DNA of 38,677 nucleotides. Origin: Bacteroidales bacterium (GTDB lineage: Bacteria; Bacteroidota; Bacteroidia; Bacteroidales; P3). Below, in pieces: positions 25,671 to 35,760 of this stretch. The stretch is taken from contig JAFZKV010000108.1 of NCBI GenBank assembly GCA_017551765.1, forward strand, positions 1 through 38,677, written 5' to 3'. Under the pieces are notes generated by a model that saw nothing but the letters and a program-made list of their open reading frames with translations, searched no databases and was not told the DNA's origin. The position numbers and the translations under genes were made by a program. Position 1 is the stretch's first letter; each line of letters starts with the position of its first letter.

Positions 25671-28600
25671 ATGATGATAAAGAAACAGCATAAATATCTC
25701 ATTGCGGCGTTGGCGGCGTGCCTCTTCGCCGCGCCGGTTCCCCTTGCGGCACAGTCGGAGGTGAATATGGTGAACCATGATACTATCGTGCTCGATGCCT
25801 GTGTGTTGGGTGGCGGCACCATCTATGACGACGGTGGCGCCACGAACTATTACTCCGACAACTTCGACGGCTGGGTGTTCATTCAGGCCAGCGCAGGCCT
25901 CACCATCCACCTGACGGGTAACTATGTCACCGAGATGTGCTGTGACCGTTTGACGATTTACGACGGCACTACGCTGCTGGTGGATCATGTGGCGGGTACC
26001 GGCCTTATCGACGTGACGGCCACCTCGGGCGTGATGAAGATTGGATTTAACACCGATGGCGGAACTACCTACAGCGGTTTTGCTTTCGCATGGTCTATCT
26101 CGGGTGTCAGCGCCTCGTGCGCCAACCCTGTGACCAACTTCCACACGACGGCTGTCACTACCTCTTCTGTTTCTTTGGCTTGGAGCGCCAGCAGCGCCTC
26201 CGGCCCCTTCACGATTATCAGCAACGGCAGTACCGTGGGCACTGCCAATACTACCAGCTATACACTCAATGGCCTCAACGCCGCCACCTACTACGACATC
26301 ACCGTCGTGGCCACTGCCGCACTGGGCAACCGCTGCTGCGCCTCAGAACTTGGTGTGCGCACCGCTTGCGGTCTGCCTACTATGCCCTATGGTGATGGCT
26401 TCGAGGGAGTTGCCGACGGGGCTTTCCCGCCCTGCTGGCTGTCGTCGCAGAACTTCGACGAGGAGGAATTCCTGCCTCAGGTGGTGGCAAGCCACCATCG
26501 GGAGGGTGAGCGCTCGCTGATGCTCAGCTGCGGCAACAGCGAGAGCGCGGGCCACTTCGGCATGGTGGCCACTCCGCCGCTGGCCGGTAGCGGCAGCCAT
26601 ACGTTGCGTGTCAACATGTTGGCCAGCCACAGTGGCGCCGTGGTGGTGGTGGGAACCTGCGACAGTGTGGGTTCTGACTATAACGCATACGGTTTCACAC
26701 CGTTGCAAACCATCACCTTGTCGGATGCCACCGTGTGGCAGGAGTACCGCGTGACGTGGAATGCCACCAGTGGACGCCGTCTGGCCTTCCGTATGGAACA
26801 GTCGCAGCAGGACGGTGTCGGGCGCCGTGTCTACCTTGACGGCCTGAGTGTGGAGACGTGCGGAGTGGATTCGCTACAGGTCTATCATATTGAGTATGAT
26901 GGCTTCAAGGTGTCGTGGAATACCTATGGCAACCCCACCTGCAGCGTGGGTGTGCGTCCCGAGGGCGCGATGGTGGACTCGCTGACATTCAACAATGCCG
27001 TCTCGCCGCTCACCCTGACGGGCTTGGGTGCCGACCGACGCTATATTGTGACCGTCTATTCCACCTGCGGCATTGCAGGCATCAGCCGCTCGGTGGCTGC
27101 CCGCACCCTGCCGATGCCTACTCCGGCGGCCACCTTCTGCTCAGATTTCTATGATTGGACAAGTATGCCGCAGGGCTGGACCATACACACTACAGGTGTG
27201 TACAGTTCTTTCGGTTTTGGTGGCAATTACTTTTATTTCAACGACTACAGTACTTGTTTCCGCAATATCTATTTGTATGCCAACAGCGACTACAACTACA
27301 ATTACAGCCAGGGAAACCATCTGGTCAGCGAGCGCCTGTCGGGGTTGGCGGGCAAGCAGGTGGCGGTGGATTATTTCGGCGACAACAGTAACAGCGCCAT
27401 CATCACCATTGGCACGATGTACTATCCCGACGACACCACGACGTTTGTGCCGTTGGCTACCGACACGTTGGACGGAGGACGTCATACGCTGGCGGCCACG
27501 GTGCCTGCCGCCTCCACCGGCCGTCACATCGCTGTGCGCATGAGCAGCGTGTGGTCGTGTGGCTTTTACATTCTGGGGGTGCAGGGGGGAGTGGCGCTGG
27601 TGGACAGCGTGCGTCTGGTGCACCGTCGCGGCTCCTCGGTGGAGTTCAGTTGGGCCCAGCCCTACGACACGGTGCTGATACAGTATGGTCCGCGCGATTT
27701 CGCCATTGGCACCGGCGCGGTGGACACTTTCCTTCATGTCACCCGCGGCCGTGTGACGGGGCTGACGCCTTCGACGGATTACGACTTCTATGTCTACCGT
27801 CCCGGCACCCAGCCCTGCCAGGATTTCCGGCAGCCTGTGCGCACCGCCCAACAGGACTATCCGATGCCCTACTGCGAGGGGTTCACTGCTTTGGACAACA
27901 ACAACGCGTGGAGCTATCAGTGGGGTGATTGGCGCCGCATGAACGAGGTGAACGGCTATCCGCAGATGGGGTCGCAAGCCTACGACGGCTATGCCGGCAA
28001 TGCGTTGCGGCTGGCCTCTTGGGGCTTTGATTGGAGCTACTATTCCACCGCCCTGCTGCCCGACGTGGAGGTGGACAGCAGTTCGATACTGAGTTTTTAT
28101 ATCAACGACAACGCTCCGCGTTCCACCATCATTGTGGGCACCATTCCCGAGGGTTACTACAGTGAGCATTTCCGGGTGCTTGACACCATCCAGATAGTGG
28201 CATACAACCAGCGTGTGCATGTCAACTATCAGCTGCGGCCGAGCGACACGCTCTTCAACTGCCGTCTGGCGCTGCGCTATGTCCATCCGTTTGAATACTC
28301 GTTTTACAGCTGCTATATCGACGAGTTGCAAATCGGGCATGCGGCCTACGAGGACTATCATTGTTACGGCGCCGACTACACTACAGCCGGCCTCAACTTT
28401 GGGCAGCTTGTCGGCACCGACAGCGCGCAGGTGACCATCGTCGGAGGCGGCGCCACCATCGACACGGTGATAACTCAATACAATGTCAATGCATTGGGCC
28501 TCACGGGGCTTGACACGGGCACGCTGTATCTCTGTTATGTGCGGCCCTATGGCGGCTGCACCTCATACGCGGGCTATTTTGTTACCCGCGCCGACGGTTT

Positions 28601-31600
28601 CGGTGGCGAAGGGTCCTGTTTTCACTTCGACGATTTGACTTCATACGAGTTGCCCTGTCATTGGGCGGGTTCAGGTGCGTGGGTCGTTACCAACGACGAC
28701 TACTTGCAGTTGGCCCCGTCGGCTGTCGTGGCCACTCATCCGCTCAATGGCATTGGAGGTGTCAGTTTTGCTTTCCGTGCCCGCGGAACCGATGTGGGCG
28801 ACACGGTGCTGCTGGGCATGATGCAGGCGTCGCTCTACACGCCGATGGATACGTTTGTTCTCGACACGGCATGGAAATACTACATGCTGCGCCTGCCCGA
28901 CACAGACACCCATCAGGTCCGCTTGGCGTTCAGTGCGCTGGGTGATACCGTTGGCCTCGACGACATAGGCTTCAGTGGGTGCCCGATAGTGCATTTCACC
29001 GTGGACGGCAATACGGTGCTCTGTGAACTCGACTCCGACCAGGTGGCCACCTATTACCTGCACCTCACCGACAGCAGTGGCGAGGATAGCCGTGTGATAC
29101 TCATTGACCAGAACTCCTACCGTGTCGAGGGGCTCCATCTTGGCAGGCGTTATGATCTTTGGTGGCAGTGCCTGTATGGTGAGACGGACTGTCGGCCGGA
29201 GGTGAGTATCCGCACCGGCGGCCTTATCCCGTTGCCCTATTGTGAGGACTTCGAGGCTGCCACGGGTTCGCTCAGCATACCGCCCACGTGGGACTTCTTC
29301 CGTGCGGACACCAATGACGAGTTGCGTCTCGACACTTGGGGACCGTCGCTCATGATGAACCCCTATTCCTCGGGCAACCGATGGGAATATGCTGTGTTGC
29401 CGGCGTTGGATGCCGACTCGGCATTGTCGCTCCATGCACGTATGTATGTGGGTGAGGATGGCGGCGCGGTGCAGATAGGCTATTTGGCCTCGGGGGTTGA
29501 CACGGGTTCGTTTGTGCCGGTGTGGGTGTTGGGGGTGTCCGATTGGCAAAATCCCGACGTGGACCTCTCTCTCTACGCTGACAAACGCATTGCCATCCGT
29601 GCACGTTCTGCAATGTATCTTTTCGGCATCCATCTCTATGGTTCGCCGTGGCCCAAGGTCAGCCTTACGCGGTCTCAGCAGTTGACTCTCACCGCTTCGG
29701 TCGACAAACCCTATTGGATGCGCTACCACCGGCCTCAATGGGGAGATGGTTACGACCTTGACACCCTGCTGTATATTGACAGGAACCCCTATATTGTGTA
29801 CGATAGTTTCCGTTCGGATATCTACCTCACGCCTGTGGCGGATGCGTCGGGATATACCTGCGAGAGCGAGAGATATTACAGGCTTGGTTGGCGCCGTGAA
29901 TCGCCTGCCTGCTGCACGCCCAACGGTGGCTGGTGGTGGGACTACTTTACCTATTGTCCTGAAGGACAGAACGGTCCCTCCATTGACCAAGTGCATGGCA
30001 CCTACGACTACTACCTCCATTTATGGGACAATGTGTCGCAGTGGGCTGTGTTGCCTGAGGTGGAGATGGATTCGCTGAAGCATGCCGGAATGAAGATAGT
30101 TTACAAGGGAGCCAGCGAGCATGACACTTTGGTGGTGTGTGCGATGACCGATGCCTACGACACTTTGTCGTCTGTGCCGATAGACACATTGGTCTACACC
30201 CGTACTGACGACAGCGTGCAGGTGGCTTTTGTGGACTTTGAGGCCTATGCCGACACCGGCCGGTGGATAGCGCTGCACCATCTGCGTAGTGCTGGAGGCA
30301 ATTGGATGGATGTGAAGGAGATATATGTGGACAAGTGTGCAGCCTCTATGGGCGCCACTGCCACGCTCAGCCGATGGAACCAAGTGCGTATTGATGGCAA
30401 AAAGACGCCGTTCTATGTGGAATATCACCACACGAACGAGTCATGTCAAGGCTGTGGCAATCCTATTCTGCGCATTGACAGTGTGCCGCAAATACTCATC
30501 CTTGACCCCGAGACTACCTATGACTTCTATTTCCGTTGCGACAGCAATGCATATACTTGTATGCCTGCCCAGCGTGTCACAACCCTTGGCGCTCCGTTGG
30601 AGGTGCCTTCCTGCACCGACTTCGATACCGCTGCCGTCGGTACCGTGATACACAATTGGACTACGCATCAATCAAACATTGGTGTTACCAACACAGTGGC
30701 TCACTCGGGAACCAACTGCTTGGAGATGCCTATCGGCATTAGGTCCTATTTGATTACGCCTGACATCAATATTGACTCTATCCAGAAAGTGGCTCTCAGC
30801 ATCTGGTATCAGGTGGAGGATGTGGCAGACCGTCTGGTGGTGGGCGTCATGAGTGACCCCAACGACCTTGCCACATTCTATCCTGTACGCACTTTGGCTC
30901 CCGTTGAGGTGGGTGCATGGCAACACAGCCTGGTTGACTTCCGTAATGCGCCAGATGAGGCTCACTTTATCGCCCTGCGTGCCCGCAGTAACCGTCAGGC
31001 GGGTGGCAGGTCCATCTATGTGGATGACATCTATGTAAGCAATTGTGCGGCTTTCGACTTTACTGTGCAGAAACTTACCAATAACTCGATTGACCTTACA
31101 TGGAACCAGGTGGGTAGCCCGAATACCACCGTTACCGTTCTTGATGAAGGTGTGGTGGCAAACACCTTCACTAATCCTGTTCCGCCGTTGCATATCGAGC
31201 CGCTCACCATGCTGCACTACTACACTTTCATCCTCAATGGTGAGTGCGGTACTGATGGTTATTGCTCGACAAACTACACAGACACACTTTCAGTGGTTAC
31301 CCCCGAGCCTGGCGTGGGTTGTGTCAATGCCACTGACCTGGCATCCCCACAGGCGGTCTTCTTCAGTGGCACTTACAGCAATCCTTACTCGCGGGCCGGT
31401 GCCATCAACTACGGACCGATGCATCCCGACAGCCGCCACACGGTTTGTTATGACACGGCTCAGCGTGACCCGCGTACAGGAAATCTGCTGCGCACCATTC
31501 CTGAGGGCTATACCAGCAGTGTGCGTCTGGGCAATTGGAGTACCAATGCTTACAATCCCGAGGCCGAAGGTGTCACCTATAGCCTCTTGGTGGATACGTC

Positions 31601-33863
31601 GAGCTTCGAGCTTCTCTTGTTGCGCTATGCCGCTGTGCTACAGGATCCCTTGCATGATCCAGCCGACCAGCCCCGCTTCCGCATGGAACTGCTGGACACC
31701 AACTACAATATCATTGACTCCGCCTGCACCTCGGCCGACTTCATCGCCGACCAGAGTCTGGGATGGAACGTTGCCGACGATGGTGTGCTGTGGAAGGACT
31801 GGACGGCCGTGGGTGTCGACCTTTCGGCCCATGCCGGTGAGCAAGTTTATTTCCGCTTGACCACCTATGACTGTAACGAAGGTTCGCACTATGGTTATGC
31901 ATACTTTACGCTTGAGTGCATGCGTAAAAACATGAACACCGAGTCGTGTGGCGATGTGGACAGCAATACGTTGAGCGCACCCGAGGGCTTCCACTACCGC
32001 TGGTACACTTCGCAGTCTACCGCCACTGTCAGCACTGAACAGAGTATCACCGTGCCCAGCGAGGATATTACCTACTATTGTGAGGTGTCCAAGCTTGACA
32101 ATGCCGCCTGCAACTTCACTATCAGCGCCTATGGTGGCACCCGCTACCCGATGGCTAACTTTGACACTGCAATGGTTATCGACAGTTGTCGCTTCTTTGT
32201 CGATTTTACCAACCTCAGCGGCATCAGTCGCGACGGCGTCAATTTGCTGCCTGGTGAGACCTGTGAGACCTCCTATTGGGATTTCGGAAACGGCACCACC
32301 TCGACCCACTACCACGGTTCGGCCGTTTACCTGCTGCCAGGCACCTATACGGTAACACTCATTAGCGGCATCGCCCTTGATGCTTGTCAGGACACCATGA
32401 CCATGACCCTTGTTCTGGAATTGCCCGAGGGTATGATACCCTCAGACACCACAAGGGCTTCTATCTGTGACAATCAGCAGTATACTTTCATTGGACAATC
32501 CTACAACATTGCCGGCGAATATCATCAGTTTGTCAATGTGCCTGGAAATACATGCGACAGCCTCTATGTGCTGCAACTTGAAGTGCGTCCCACTACTTCG
32601 AGCGACACCGTGGCTGTGGCGTGCGATAGTATCATTTGGCGTGGACAGACTTACACTACCGACGGCACCTATTCTTCCGGTCCTATAGGCCTCAATACGG
32701 TGGGCTGTGACACCTCGGTCAACCTGATACTTGCCGTTCATCCCACCTACGACACAGCCGACCCCATTATCATCTGCCCCTATATGCCGTTTGCCTACCG
32801 CGGTGTCGACTATGGTGGTCCTGCGGTCATCGACACTGTGCTCTACTCCGTCTACAATTGCGACAGTGTGGTGCATGTTACGCTCACGCCGCGCGACACC
32901 AATTTCCGCATGGCTCCCTACTACTATTTCGACAGCCTGCCAATGTTCGTTCCGGACACGATGCTTGTCAGTTGTGAACCTTCCGCGCTCTATTGTGTTG
33001 ACAGTACAATGGGTGCCACAGCCTGGCAGTGGACGCTCTTTATGCCTGATACCACGGTCAACGGCGATGCCGCGACCTTCACCTACCTCTTCGAGACGGG
33101 CAAAGACAGTGTGTCGGCCTACCTTACGCTGGTGACCACCAGCGAGGGCGACTGTCTCGACACCATTGGCTGGCCCATCTTTGTCTTCCCAAGCCCTGTG
33201 CCCGATTTCGATTGGCTTCCCCAGCGTCCTTCCATTCTGCATCCCGATGTGCAGTTCCGCAACCTCACCACACCGACTCTAAGCGACCTCGGCAGTGGCG
33301 ACAGCCTGGCCTACCTCTGGCGTATACAGCCCATTGAGGGCGGTGATTTCGATACCACTACGGTCTACGAACCATACTATAAATGGGGAGAAGAGGGCGA
33401 CAATATGGCTGGTGACTACACCGTCCAGCTGGTGGCTTCGTGGGTCCATCCCGTCGATTCCTTCTATTTCGAGGAGATGCCGTGGGTCAACCTCGCTTTC
33501 TACCGCGACATGCTCTATCCTTCCTTCACTCATACCTGTAGGGACACCGCCGAGCACACGGTCACCATCACCAACGAATACCTGCAGTTCCCCAACCTCG
33601 TTACGCCCAATGGCGACGGCGTCAACGACCGCTGGGAGGTGGTAAACCTCGTCGAGATGGGCAACTACCCCATGAACGAGCTCTGGATTTACGACCGCAC
33701 CGGTGCACTTGTCTACCATGTGCGCAATATTCGCCAATCGGAGCAGTTCTGGGATCCCAACGCCACCCGCAGTCCCGACGGCACCTATTATTTCCGCTTC
33801 TTGGCTGAAGGTGACTACGGCATCGTTAAGCGCAACGGCACAATCGAAGTCCTCCGCAAGTAA
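25671..33863 (+). CDS. Giant (2730-residue) multidomain surface protein with T9SS type B sorting domain
   Basis: A signal peptide (about 1-27, ending PLAAQ) is followed by a CUB-like domain (about 35-146) and a fibronectin type III domain (about 150-232). Then come about six modules of 200-270 residues, each opening with a PYC-E-F or C-D-F phrase (for example LPYCEDFEAATG, MPYCEGFTALDN, VPSCTDFDTAAVG) and containing a jelly-roll of the MAM/choice-of-anchor type and usually another Fn3-like unit. A PKD-like domain (YWDFGNGTTS) and short Cys-Asp-Ser repeats (CDSLYVLQLEV, CDSIIWRGQTY, CDSVVHVTL) come near the end. The last 90 residues are a type B sorting domain (FPNLVTPNGDGVNDRW ... SPDGTYYFRF). 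It is therefore an exported adhesin- or polymer-binding-like protein. No enzyme motif is visible. Response-regulator and kinase genes follow after 13 bp. Confidence 0.88.
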   Translation: MMIKKQHKYLIAALAACLFAAPVPLAAQSEVNMVNHDTIVLDACVLGGGTIYDDGGATNYYSDNFDGWVFIQASAGLTIHLTGNYVTEMCCDRLTIYDGTTLLVDHVAGTGLIDVTATSGVMKIGFNTDGGTTYSGFAFAWSISGVSASCANPVTNFHTTAVTTSSVSLAWSASSASGPFTIISNGSTVGTANTTSYTLNGLNAATYYDITVVATAALGNRCCASELGVRTACGLPTMPYGDGFEGVADGAFPPCWLSSQNFDEEEFLPQVVASHHREGERSLMLSCGNSESAGHFGMVATPPLAGSGSHTLRVNMLASHSGAVVVVGTCDSVGSDYNAYGFTPLQTITLSDATVWQEYRVTWNATSGRRLAFRMEQSQQDGVGRRVYLDGLSVETCGVDSLQVYHIEYDGFKVSWNTYGNPTCSVGVRPEGAMVDSLTFNNAVSPLTLTGLGADRRYIVTVYSTCGIAGISRSVAARTLPMPTPAATFCSDFYDWTSMPQGWTIHTTGVYSSFGFGGNYFYFNDYSTCFRNIYLYANSDYNYNYSQGNHLVSERLSGLAGKQVAVDYFGDNSNSAIITIGTMYYPDDTTTFVPLATDTLDGGRHTLAATVPAASTGRHIAVRMSSVWSCGFYILGVQGGVALVDSVRLVHRRGSSVEFSWAQPYDTVLIQYGPRDFAIGTGAVDTFLHVTRGRVTGLTPSTDYDFYVYRPGTQPCQDFRQPVRTAQQDYPMPYCEGFTALDNNNAWSYQWGDWRRMNEVNGYPQMGSQAYDGYAGNALRLASWGFDWSYYSTALLPDVEVDSSSILSFYINDNAPRSTIIVGTIPEGYYSEHFRVLDTIQIVAYNQRVHVNYQLRPSDTLFNCRLALRYVHPFEYSFYSCYIDELQIGHAAYEDYHCYGADYTTAGLNFGQLVGTDSAQVTIVGGGATIDTVITQYNVNALGLTGLDTGTLYLCYVRPYGGCTSYAGYFVTRADGFGGEGSCFHFDDLTSYELPCHWAGSGAWVVTNDDYLQLAPSAVVATHPLNGIGGVSFAFRARGTDVGDTVLLGMMQASLYTPMDTFVLDTAWKYYMLRLPDTDTHQVRLAFSALGDTVGLDDIGFSGCPIVHFTVDGNTVLCELDSDQVATYYLHLTDSSGEDSRVILIDQNSYRVEGLHLGRRYDLWWQCLYGETDCRPEVSIRTGGLIPLPYCEDFEAATGSLSIPPTWDFFRADTNDELRLDTWGPSLMMNPYSSGNRWEYAVLPALDADSALSLHARMYVGEDGGAVQIGYLASGVDTGSFVPVWVLGVSDWQNPDVDLSLYADKRIAIRARSAMYLFGIHLYGSPWPKVSLTRSQQLTLTASVDKPYWMRYHRPQWGDGYDLDTLLYIDRNPYIVYDSFRSDIYLTPVADASGYTCESERYYRLGWRRESPACCTPNGGWWWDYFTYCPEGQNGPSIDQVHGTYDYYLHLWDNVSQWAVLPEVEMDSLKHAGMKIVYKGASEHDTLVVCAMTDAYDTLSSVPIDTLVYTRTDDSVQVAFVDFEAYADTGRWIALHHLRSAGGNWMDVKEIYVDKCAASMGATATLSRWNQVRIDGKKTPFYVEYHHTNESCQGCGNPILRIDSVPQILILDPETTYDFYFRCDSNAYTCMPAQRVTTLGAPLEVPSCTDFDTAAVGTVIHNWTTHQSNIGVTNTVAHSGTNCLEMPIGIRSYLITPDINIDSIQKVALSIWYQVEDVADRLVVGVMSDPNDLATFYPVRTLAPVEVGAWQHSLVDFRNAPDEAHFIALRARSNRQAGGRSIYVDDIYVSNCAAFDFTVQKLTNNSIDLTWNQVGSPNTTVTVLDEGVVANTFTNPVPPLHIEPLTMLHYYTFILNGECGTDGYCSTNYTDTLSVVTPEPGVGCVNATDLASPQAVFFSGTYSNPYSRAGAINYGPMHPDSRHTVCYDTAQRDPRTGNLLRTIPEGYTSSVRLGNWSTNAYNPEAEGVTYSLLVDTSSFELLLLRYAAVLQDPLHDPADQPRFRMELLDTNYNIIDSACTSADFIADQSLGWNVADDGVLWKDWTAVGVDLSAHAGEQVYFRLTTYDCNEGSHYGYAYFTLECMRKNMNTESCGDVDSNTLSAPEGFHYRWYTSQSTATVSTEQSITVPSEDITYYCEVSKLDNAACNFTISAYGGTRYPMANFDTAMVIDSCRFFVDFTNLSGISRDGVNLLPGETCETSYWDFGNGTTSTHYHGSAVYLLPGTYTVTLISGIALDACQDTMTMTLVLELPEGMIPSDTTRASICDNQQYTFIGQSYNIAGEYHQFVNVPGNTCDSLYVLQLEVRPTTSSDTVAVACDSIIWRGQTYTTDGTYSSGPIGLNTVGCDTSVNLILAVHPTYDTADPIIICPYMPFAYRGVDYGGPAVIDTVLYSVYNCDSVVHVTLTPRDTNFRMAPYYYFDSLPMFVPDTMLVSCEPSALYCVDSTMGATAWQWTLFMPDTTVNGDAATFTYLFETGKDSVSAYLTLVTTSEGDCLDTIGWPIFVFPSPVPDFDWLPQRPSILHPDVQFRNLTTPTLSDLGSGDSLAYLWRIQPIEGGDFDTTTVYEPYYKWGEEGDNMAGDYTVQLVASWVHPVDSFYFEEMPWVNLAFYRDMLYPSFTHTCRDTAEHTVTITNEYLQFPNLVTPNGDGVNDRWEVVNLVEMGNYPMNELWIYDRTGALVYHVRNIRQSEQFWDPNATRSPDGTYYFRFLAEGDYGIVKRNGTIEVLRK

Positions 33864-33876
33864 TAACACACTCGAG

Positions 33877-34497
33877 ATGCAGCGAATACTGATTGTGGAC
33901 GATGAAGAGGACCTGTGCGAGATACTCCGCTTCAATCTTGAGGCTGAAGGCTATGCCATAGACACAGCCAACAGTGCAGAGGAAGCGCTCGCTGCGCTCC
34001 ACTCACCGCACTCCGTCCACTACGACCTGCTGCTGCTCGACATCATGATGGAGCGTATGTCGGGTATCGAATTGGCCGAGCACTTGCGGGCCGAAGGCGA
34101 CCAGACGCCAGTCATCTTCCTCACCGCCTTGGGCGACCACGATGCCCAGCTGCGCGGCTTCTCGGCCGGCGCCGACGACTATATCGCCAAGCCCTTCGCC
34201 TTCGACACCGTGCTGGCACGGGTCAAGGCAGTGCTGCGAAGGAGCAATCAGAGTAATCCGAATACTCAGACTACTCCGAGTTCTCTGACCAAGCGGGAGC
34301 ACCTCATTCTCCAACTCTTCCGGGAGCATCCGGGACGGTTCTTCTCGAGGGAGGAGATACTGAAGGCTGTGTGGCCTGATGATGCCTATGTGGGAGAGCG
34401 CAGTGTGGATGTGCACATTGCGCGGTTGCGCAAGAAGTTAGGGCCTGACGGCAACCGTATTGTCAACAAAACAGGTTTCGGCTATGGATTGGTCTGA
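33877..34497 (+). CDS. OmpR/PhoB family response regulator
   Basis: The protein has 206 residues from the ATG at 33877, with two domains. The receiver domain (1-120) has the acid pair Asp8/Asp9, phosphoacceptor Asp55 (LLLLDIMM), Thr83 and Lys105 (IAKPF). The C-terminal winged helix (about 138-206) shows LTKREHLILQLF, SREEILKAVWPD and RSVDVHIARLRKKLG with NKTGFGYGLV, as in the OmpR/PhoB group. The linker (about 123-137) is unusual: SNQSNPNTQTTPSS is encoded by 9-bp tandem repeats. The stop overlaps the kinase start by 14 bp, so the pair is translated together. The closeness to the giant protein gene suggests co-transcription. Confidence 0.93.
   Translation: MQRILIVDDEEDLCEILRFNLEAEGYAIDTANSAEEALAALHSPHSVHYDLLLLDIMMERMSGIELAEHLRAEGDQTPVIFLTALGDHDAQLRGFSAGADDYIAKPFAFDTVLARVKAVLRRSNQSNPNTQTTPSSLTKREHLILQLFREHPGRFFSREEILKAVWPDDAYVGERSVDVHIARLRKKLGPDGNRIVNKTGFGYGLV
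34246..34281. repeat. 9-bp repeats inside the response-regulator gene
   Basis: Units are AATCAGAGT, AATCCGAAT, ACTCAGACT and ACTCCGAGT, with a weaker fifth to 34290. They are in frame, in the linker between the receiver and the DNA-binding domain, and have the same sense orientation and consensus as the arrays in the ATPase and uvrA. Confidence 0.88.
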
Positions 34498-35353
34498 AGT
34501 AATACTATTGGTGGCCATTGCGGCTGTCCTCTTTCTTTACATCCGCCTGATGTTGAAGAATAAACGGCTGCGTCAGATGGCCGACGAAGCCAACCGTCTG
34601 CGTCTTGAGGCTGCAGAGGCCGAGCGCCGCAATCGGCAACTCAAGCAGGAGATGACATCCAACATCGCCCACGAGCTGAAGACCCCCGTCAGTTCTATAC
34701 GTGGATATCTTGAGATACTGCTGGGTGACAAGCCGGTAGATGACGAGCGCCGCCGCCACTACCTGCAGCGCAGCTACAGCCAGACGCTGCGCCTCAGCGA
34801 CCTGATACAGGATGTTTCCATCATCAACAAGCTGGAGGAGAGTGCCGACCTCTTTCCGCGCAGTGAGGTGGATGCCTGCGAGGTGGCCAACGAGGCTGTG
34901 GGCGACCTGGCCGACAAGGCCGCTGCCGCCGGCATCAGCGTTAGTAACCACCTGCCGCCCATGCCGTTGCGTGGCAACCGTGAACTGCTCTACTGCATCT
35001 TCCGCAACCTGGTGGAGAACTCGGTCTCTTATGCTGGCCACGGCATAAGTATCACGATAGAGACGTACGAGCCTATCCGTACTGCGTCAGCTAATTCTCA
35101 ATTCTCAATTCTCAATTCTCAATTCCACTATATTCATTATTATGACACCGGCAAAGGGGTACCCGACGAGTATCTTGCGCGGCTCTTCGACCGCTTTGTG
35201 CGCATTGGCGAAGGCCGCTCGCGCGCCGATGGCGGCACCGGCCTTGGTCTCAGCATCGTCAAGCACGCCGTGCTCTTCCACGGCGGCGAAATTTACGCCA
35301 AGAACAGAGCCGAGGGCGGATTGGAATACTTCTTCTCACTGAAAAAACAATAA
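34484..35353 (+). CDS. Sensor histidine kinase, partner of the preceding regulator
   Basis: The protein has 289 residues from the ATG at 34484, which overlaps the end of the regulator gene. One membrane helix (about 5-24) is followed by a short coiled region and HisKA with His63 (SNIAHELKTPVSS). The ATPase domain has NLVENSVSY, the D-T-G-K-G-V-P box (221-227) and GGTGLGLSIV (250-259). With a single helix and no sensor domain, it must sense the membrane or cytoplasm, or a partner protein. Residues 202-215 (SANSQFSILNSQFH) interrupt a beta strand of the ATPase domain and come from 7-bp DNA repeats. All catalytic residues remain. It is followed after 2 bp by a thioesterase gene. Confidence 0.92.
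   Translation: MDWSEVILLVAIAAVLFLYIRLMLKNKRLRQMADEANRLRLEAAEAERRNRQLKQEMTSNIAHELKTPVSSIRGYLEILLGDKPVDDERRRHYLQRSYSQTLRLSDLIQDVSIINKLEESADLFPRSEVDACEVANEAVGDLADKAAAAGISVSNHLPPMPLRGNRELLYCIFRNLVENSVSYAGHGISITIETYEPIRTASANSQFSILNSQFHYIHYYDTGKGVPDEYLARLFDRFVRIGEGRSRADGGTGLGLSIVKHAVLFHGGEIYAKNRAEGGLEYFFSLKKQ
35093..35125. repeat. 7-bp repeats inside the histidine kinase gene
   Basis: AATTCTC occurs four times without error plus five bases of a fifth unit. One unit gained or lost would shift the frame and remove the G2 box (250-259), inactivating the kinase. Confidence 0.93.
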
Positions 35354-35355
35354 CC

Positions 35356-35742
35356 ATGCATACAACACCGATACAGATAAGGTTTAACGACGTGGACCAG
35401 ATGGGTCACGTCAACAACGCCGTCATCATGGAGTATCTCGACCTGGGCAAGGATGCCTTCTTCTCCTCCCACGGCCTGTCGCCTACCAAGAGCGACTTCA
35501 CCGTCATGGTGGTGCACTACGACGTCGACTTCCGCGCCCAAATACACTACCACGACCGCATCCAGGTGGAGACCTCTATCGAGCGCTTCGGCACCAAGAG
35601 CCTCACCATGCTGCAGCGCGTGGTGAACAGTGAGAACGGAACCGTCTGTGTCGAGTGCCGCACCGTCATGGCCGGCTACCGCCGCAGCACCTCCAGCTCC
35701 GAGGTCATCCCCGACGAGGTAAAACAATGGCTCAGTAAATAA
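35356..35742 (+). CDS. Hotdog-fold acyl-CoA thioesterase (4HBT family)
   Basis: This is a cytosolic protein of 128 residues, typical for the 4-hydroxybenzoyl-CoA thioesterase/YbgC group. The signature is complete: RFNDVDQMGHVNNAVIMEYLD near the N-terminus, with Asp14 and His18 in the DxDxxGHVNN pattern and the long hotdog helix after it. It should hydrolyse an acyl-CoA thioester; the acyl group cannot be told. It starts 2 bp after the kinase stop, so it belongs to the same transcription unit, though the link in function to the two-component pair is not obvious. Confidence 0.9.
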   Translation: MHTTPIQIRFNDVDQMGHVNNAVIMEYLDLGKDAFFSSHGLSPTKSDFTVMVVHYDVDFRAQIHYHDRIQVETSIERFGTKSLTMLQRVVNSENGTVCVECRTVMAGYRRSTSSSEVIPDEVKQWLSK

Positions 35743-35760
35743 CGTTAAGCGATAAACAAT

